In this document: piece by piece, positions 60,652 to 64,000 of the stretch | Layout of the letters: the number at the start of each line of letters is the position of its first letter | Numbering within the stretch: the stretch's first letter is position 1 | DNA from: Lepus europaeus | Lineage: Eukaryota; Chordata; Mammalia; Lagomorpha; Leporidae | Direction of reading: 5' to 3' | Length of the DNA: 64,000 nt | Assembly: GCF_033115175.1 (NCBI RefSeq) | Contig: NC_084838.1 | Span: forward strand, 92,671,468 to 92,735,467 | Made by a program: the position numbers and the translations under genes | The notes under the pieces: generated by a model | What the model saw: only the letters and a program-made list of their open reading frames with translations | Databases searched by the model: none | What the model was told of the DNA's origin: nothing

Positions 60652-60735
60652 GTTTCTCTCTCTCTGTCTCTCTCTCTCTCTTTCTCTCTCTCTCTGCCCC
60701 CCTCCTTCTTCTCTTCCACTCCCCCCCCCCTTCCC
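60652..60735 (+). repeat. CT/C low-complexity tract
   Basis: CTCTCTCTCTGTCTCTCTCT continuing into C-runs. Confidence 0.9.
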
Positions 60736-60742
60736 TTTTTCT

Positions 60743-61048
60743 TAAAGATTTATTTATTTGAAAAGCAGAGTTACAGAAAGAGAGGTTGAGACAGTGAGAT
60801 CATTCATCCACTGGTTCACTCCCCAAATTGCTGCAACGGCCAGGGCTGGGCCAAATGGAAGCCAAGGGCTTTATCCAGGTCTCCATGTGCATGCAGGGAC
60901 CCACACATTTGGACCATCTGCTGCTTTCCCAGGCACATTAGCAGGAAGCTGGATCAGAAGTGGAGGAGCCAGGACTCAAACCAGAGCCCATATGGGATGC
61001 CAACGTTGCAGGCAGTGGCTTAACCTGCTACGCCACAATGCCAGGCCT
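60743..61048 (-). mobile_element. CSINE, minus
   Basis: AAAGATTTATTTATTTGAAA to CGCCACAATGCCAGGCC. Confidence 0.92.
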
Positions 61049-61758
61049 GTAGGACTTCTTAATAAAGAATTCAATTGTCTCTATGTTGTTGCTTCATCCC
61101 AGCAGGTTTAAGATGGAGAGAAGGAGGGTGATGATGGCAGCCTTCGCAGGAGCAGGATTTTAACTGGCAGTCCTTTCTGCCTGTGACCCCCAGCAGTCAC
61201 AATTTCTATCTCATGCACAGGAAGGCTGAGGCTTTGGTGTTCTGGTACCACGTTGTTTGTTTATATGAGCACATTAAAGTAAAGGGCTTCTTTAATTTGT
61301 TATCAAGGGAAAAGGGAACAAGATAGAGCTGTCGGATCTTTCCCACCCGTTGCCAGTTAAGTATTTCTGTCTTCCTGGCTTTCCTTATCCTCTGTTTAGC
61401 CTTCTGCAAAACACAGAGCATATCTGAAGCTGTTAGTATTAACAAGTCCTTTTGCATGAAAGTTTTCTCGGGGTTGATGTCTTGAATCTATTTTGCTTGC
61501 CTGCGTATAGTAGATTCTCATTTTTTTAAAATGAATTACTGAACTTCTTTGTGATTAATCTTCTTTCTACCTGCTCTGTAATAACTTCTTAGCTATTTGG
61601 GTCTTTACAGTTTTTGACTATTGATTCTTTGTTATTTTTCTCTGAGTTTGGTCTGTTTTCATAGTTGTCCCTGCTGCTTTGTGATCCATTGCTTTCCTAG
61701 TTCAACCTCCAGTAAAGCTCTTGATCTTAAGTTCACTGAGTGCTGTTTTGAGTATACT
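61049..61758. other. intron 12 stretch, nothing recognised
   Basis: No named element or gene. Confidence 0.4.
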
Positions 61759-62062
61759 TTTTTTTTTAAAGCTGTTTGTTTATTTGAAAGGCAGAGTGAC
61801 AGGGAGTGAGAACTTCAGTCTGCTGGTTCTCTGCCCAAATGCCAGCAACAACTGGAACTGGGCGAAGGCTGAAGTTAGGAACTCCATCTGGGTCTCCCTC
61901 TAGGTGGCAGGAATCCAAATTTTTGGACCATCATCTGGCTGCTCCTAGGCGCATTACCGGAAGCTGGCTCAGAAATGTGAAGTCCCAGGACCAGAAACGG
62001 GCACCCCAGGAAAGGATGTCGGCATCCCAAGTGGCAGCTTAGCCTGCTGCACTACAGTGTTC
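61759..62062 (-). mobile_element. CSINE2-type, minus
   Basis: TTTAAAGCTGTTTGTTTATT to CTGCACTACAGTGTTCC. Confidence 0.8.
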
Positions 62063-62703
62063 CTCTTTTGGGTTTACTTTTGACAGGTGTCACCTATACA
62101 AGCTTTCATAGGTATCAAAGTGGTCACATTTTGAAATTTTTATGTACAATAATTGGAACAGATTAATACTTTACAACTGGGTTGTATATAAAAGGGTATA
62201 ATGGGTATTTGAAGATTTACTGAGGAAGTATGAAATGACATTTGAGCTTGTTTGGGAATAGTGTTAACAAATTGTGACAGGGTCCATGTTTCTTGTCTTA
62301 TCCCTTCAAGTTGGAGAGATGAAACTAACACCCTAAGTTGTCTGCAGATGCAACAAGATTTTAGAAAAGGAGATCAGTGTGAATTGGAATAAGAAAGTAT
62401 AATGTGAGAGCTGGAATTGTTCTGAGTTTTGAGGAATGAGTAGGGTTTTTGATAATGAAAAAGTAGGAGAAATACCTTCTGAGAGTATGAGCAAAGTGAC
62501 TGCAGACTGTAAGGCCAGTAAGGAGGGTGTTGTGAGTCGAGTCATGGCTGCATGTTGAGTTAGGAGTTTGAGGAGGATGGGCATGACTTAAAAGTTAATT
62601 GTGAGAAAAGGAGTGAGTTGGCCAGAAGAACTTGATAGGATTTGGGTGAACAGCCATTTAAACTTGGATCATGAGTATGGAGAATAGCTACAGAAAGAGA
62701 AAC
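62063..62703. other. intron 12 stretch, possible L2-like purine-rich sequence
   Basis: GAAGAACTTGATAGGATTTG and neighbours hint at an old repeat; not callable. Confidence 0.3.
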
Positions 62704-62985
62704 GGGCCAGCGCTGTGGTGTAGTAGGCTAAGCCTCTGCCTGTGGCAGCGGCGTCCCATTCGGGCGCCCATTTGAGACCCAGCTGCTCCACTTCCCATCC
62801 AACTCCCTGCTAATGTGCCTGGGAAATGAAGTCCTTGGGCCCCTGCACCCACCTGGGAGACCTGGAAGAATCTCCTGGCTTCAGATCTGCAGCCAAGTGA
62901 GAGATGAACCAGAGGATAGAAGACCTTTCTCTCTGTCTCTCCCTCTCTCTAACTCTACCTCTCAAATAAATAAAATCTTAAAGTG
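62704..62985 (+). mobile_element. CSINE, plus
   Basis: CGGGCCAGCGCTGTGGTGTA head to CAAATAAATAAAATC tail, with an internal deletion (GGAAATGAAGTCC). Confidence 0.9.
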
Positions 62986-63387
62986 GGGGAGTGGGGTGGG
63001 CGACAGACAAGGAACATCCATATTTAAAAAGAAAACCCATTAAAGGGTCTGGGGTAAGTGGTTAGGAAAATAGTATGTATAAGTAAAAGTATAGCGTTAT
63101 TTACTCTGAAAGAGGAGAGAGTTTGAAGCATGGTGGTTGGCACTTCAAAATGAAGAAAAGTTGACTCTTGAGATGATTATCAGAAGGAATGGCAGATGAT
63201 GGAGAAAAAGAAAACCTCAAGAAAAATGACGCTTCAATGAACATCTTCCCTTCCCAGTTCTTTGTACCTCCATCCCTCTTCCTTTCACTCCCCCTTCCCA
63301 GTCCTCCCCTGTCCTTGTAGGATCTTACCAGGCGACAGGAATGTCTCAGGTTCGGTGTGGGAGGGCCAGCAGGAGTGCAGTTTCCTT
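62986..63387. other. intron 12 stretch, nothing recognised
   Basis: No named element. Confidence 0.35.
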
Positions 63388-64000
63388 TTTTTAAAGAATT
63401 TTATTTAATAAATAAAAATTTCGAGAGTACAACTTTTGGATTATAGCGGTTTTTTCCCCCCATAACCACCCTCCAACCCACAAACCATCCCATCTCCTAT
63501 TCCCTCTCCCATCCCATTCTTCATTAAGATTCATTTTTAATTATCTTTATATACAGAAGATCCATTTAGTATGTACTAAGTAAAGGTGGGCTGCAGTTCC
63601 TTGAGTTCCAGTTGAGTATGAGATGAATGCTGTGCTTGGCAGCATCTTGATGACAGGAGAGGGCTCACTGGGAAGAAGTGCTCCCTATCTAGGGATTGTC
63701 TCCACAGACTGTCACCTGGGGAGAGGAGGCCAGAAGTTCTGTGTCTTGTGTTCTCTCAGTTGTTAGCTGCAGCCCTGCTACAGTTAGGGTGTTCCTAGGC
63801 CCAGATACCTATTCCTTAACAGACCCAAATATTAAAATACAGACATTTTTACTAATTCTAATGTTTGGAAGATGCAGAGACGTAGGAACGTGATAAATAA
63901 CTGCTGTCCTACTGTCTACAGATCTAAATGTTGCCATGGGTTTTCTCATCCCCCACCCCATCTGTATGGAAGCATGTATCTTTTGTTCTTTCCCTAAAAT
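63388..64000 (-). mobile_element. lagomorph-type L1 3' end, antisense, running off the window
   Basis: TTTTATTTAATAAATAAAAATTTC, then the C-rich CCACCCTCCAACCCACAAAC and TATACAGAAGATCCATTTAG, are the reverse of the G-rich rabbit L1 3' untranslated region and its AATAAA end. The right limit is outside or undetermined. Confidence 0.75.

Noticed and set aside
24011-64000. CRISPR arrays, bacterial operons or other prokaryotic systems
   Set aside because: The window is a vertebrate intron-exon locus; regularly recurring sequences are interspersed SINEs, not direct repeats with spacers.
58818-64000. Exon 13 of NAA35
   Set aside because: The expected conserved start of the next exon was not found on the plus strand in this interval.

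Overview
This is a mammalian genomic window, almost certainly from a lagomorph (rabbit or hare). The evidence is the dense carpet of tRNA-derived C-type SINEs (CSINE, about 60 copies), which are characteristic of lagomorphs, and a lagomorph-type L1 3' end at the right edge. There is one gene, on the plus strand: NAA35 (MAK10 homologue), the auxiliary and ribosome-anchoring subunit of the NatC N-terminal acetyltransferase. A CpG-island promoter lies at about 2930-3900 and a probable non-coding first exon ends at 3274. Eleven coding exons lie between 4148 and 58817; they join in frame to give the first 352 residues of a protein whose human counterpart is about 725 residues long. The last intron runs off the right edge, so the C-terminal half is outside the window.

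Layout. Positions 1-2930 are upstream intergenic DNA made of an antisense L1 end and CSINEs. Positions 2930-3900 are the promoter, with ETS, YY1/TISU-like, TCTCGCG, GC-box and NRF1 motifs. Positions 4143-58817 hold exons 2-12, with introns from 79 bp (intron 7) to about 16 kb (introns 2 and 11). Positions 58818-64000 are intron 12. No second protein gene was found on either strand; the long open frames outside the NAA35 exons are translations of SINE or LINE sequence.

The non-coding part is a palimpsest of insertions. Ancient L1M, L2, MIR, MER5-like and other hAT-like remnants are cut by older CSINEs and then by younger ones, many with intact target-site duplications. Notable pieces are a solo LTR with a perfect 6-bp duplication (57562-57884), a second probable LTR that splits a CSINE (7608-7877), a 36-nt U2 snRNA 5' fragment (11512-11547), an 86-bp tandem duplication (33347-33518) and a TTTC microsatellite that forms the polypyrimidine tract of exon 10.

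I did not find an exotic new system. The most testable ideas are: a TISU-like start with a short uORF whose stop overlaps the NAA35 start codon; a possible strand bias of intronic SINEs that seems confined to the subfamilies carrying AATAAA in their tails; and the exon 10 acceptor microsatellite. All repeat boundaries were read by eye and are good to roughly 10-30 bp unless a target-site duplication fixes them. Repeat family names come from memory of consensus sequences, not from a search.
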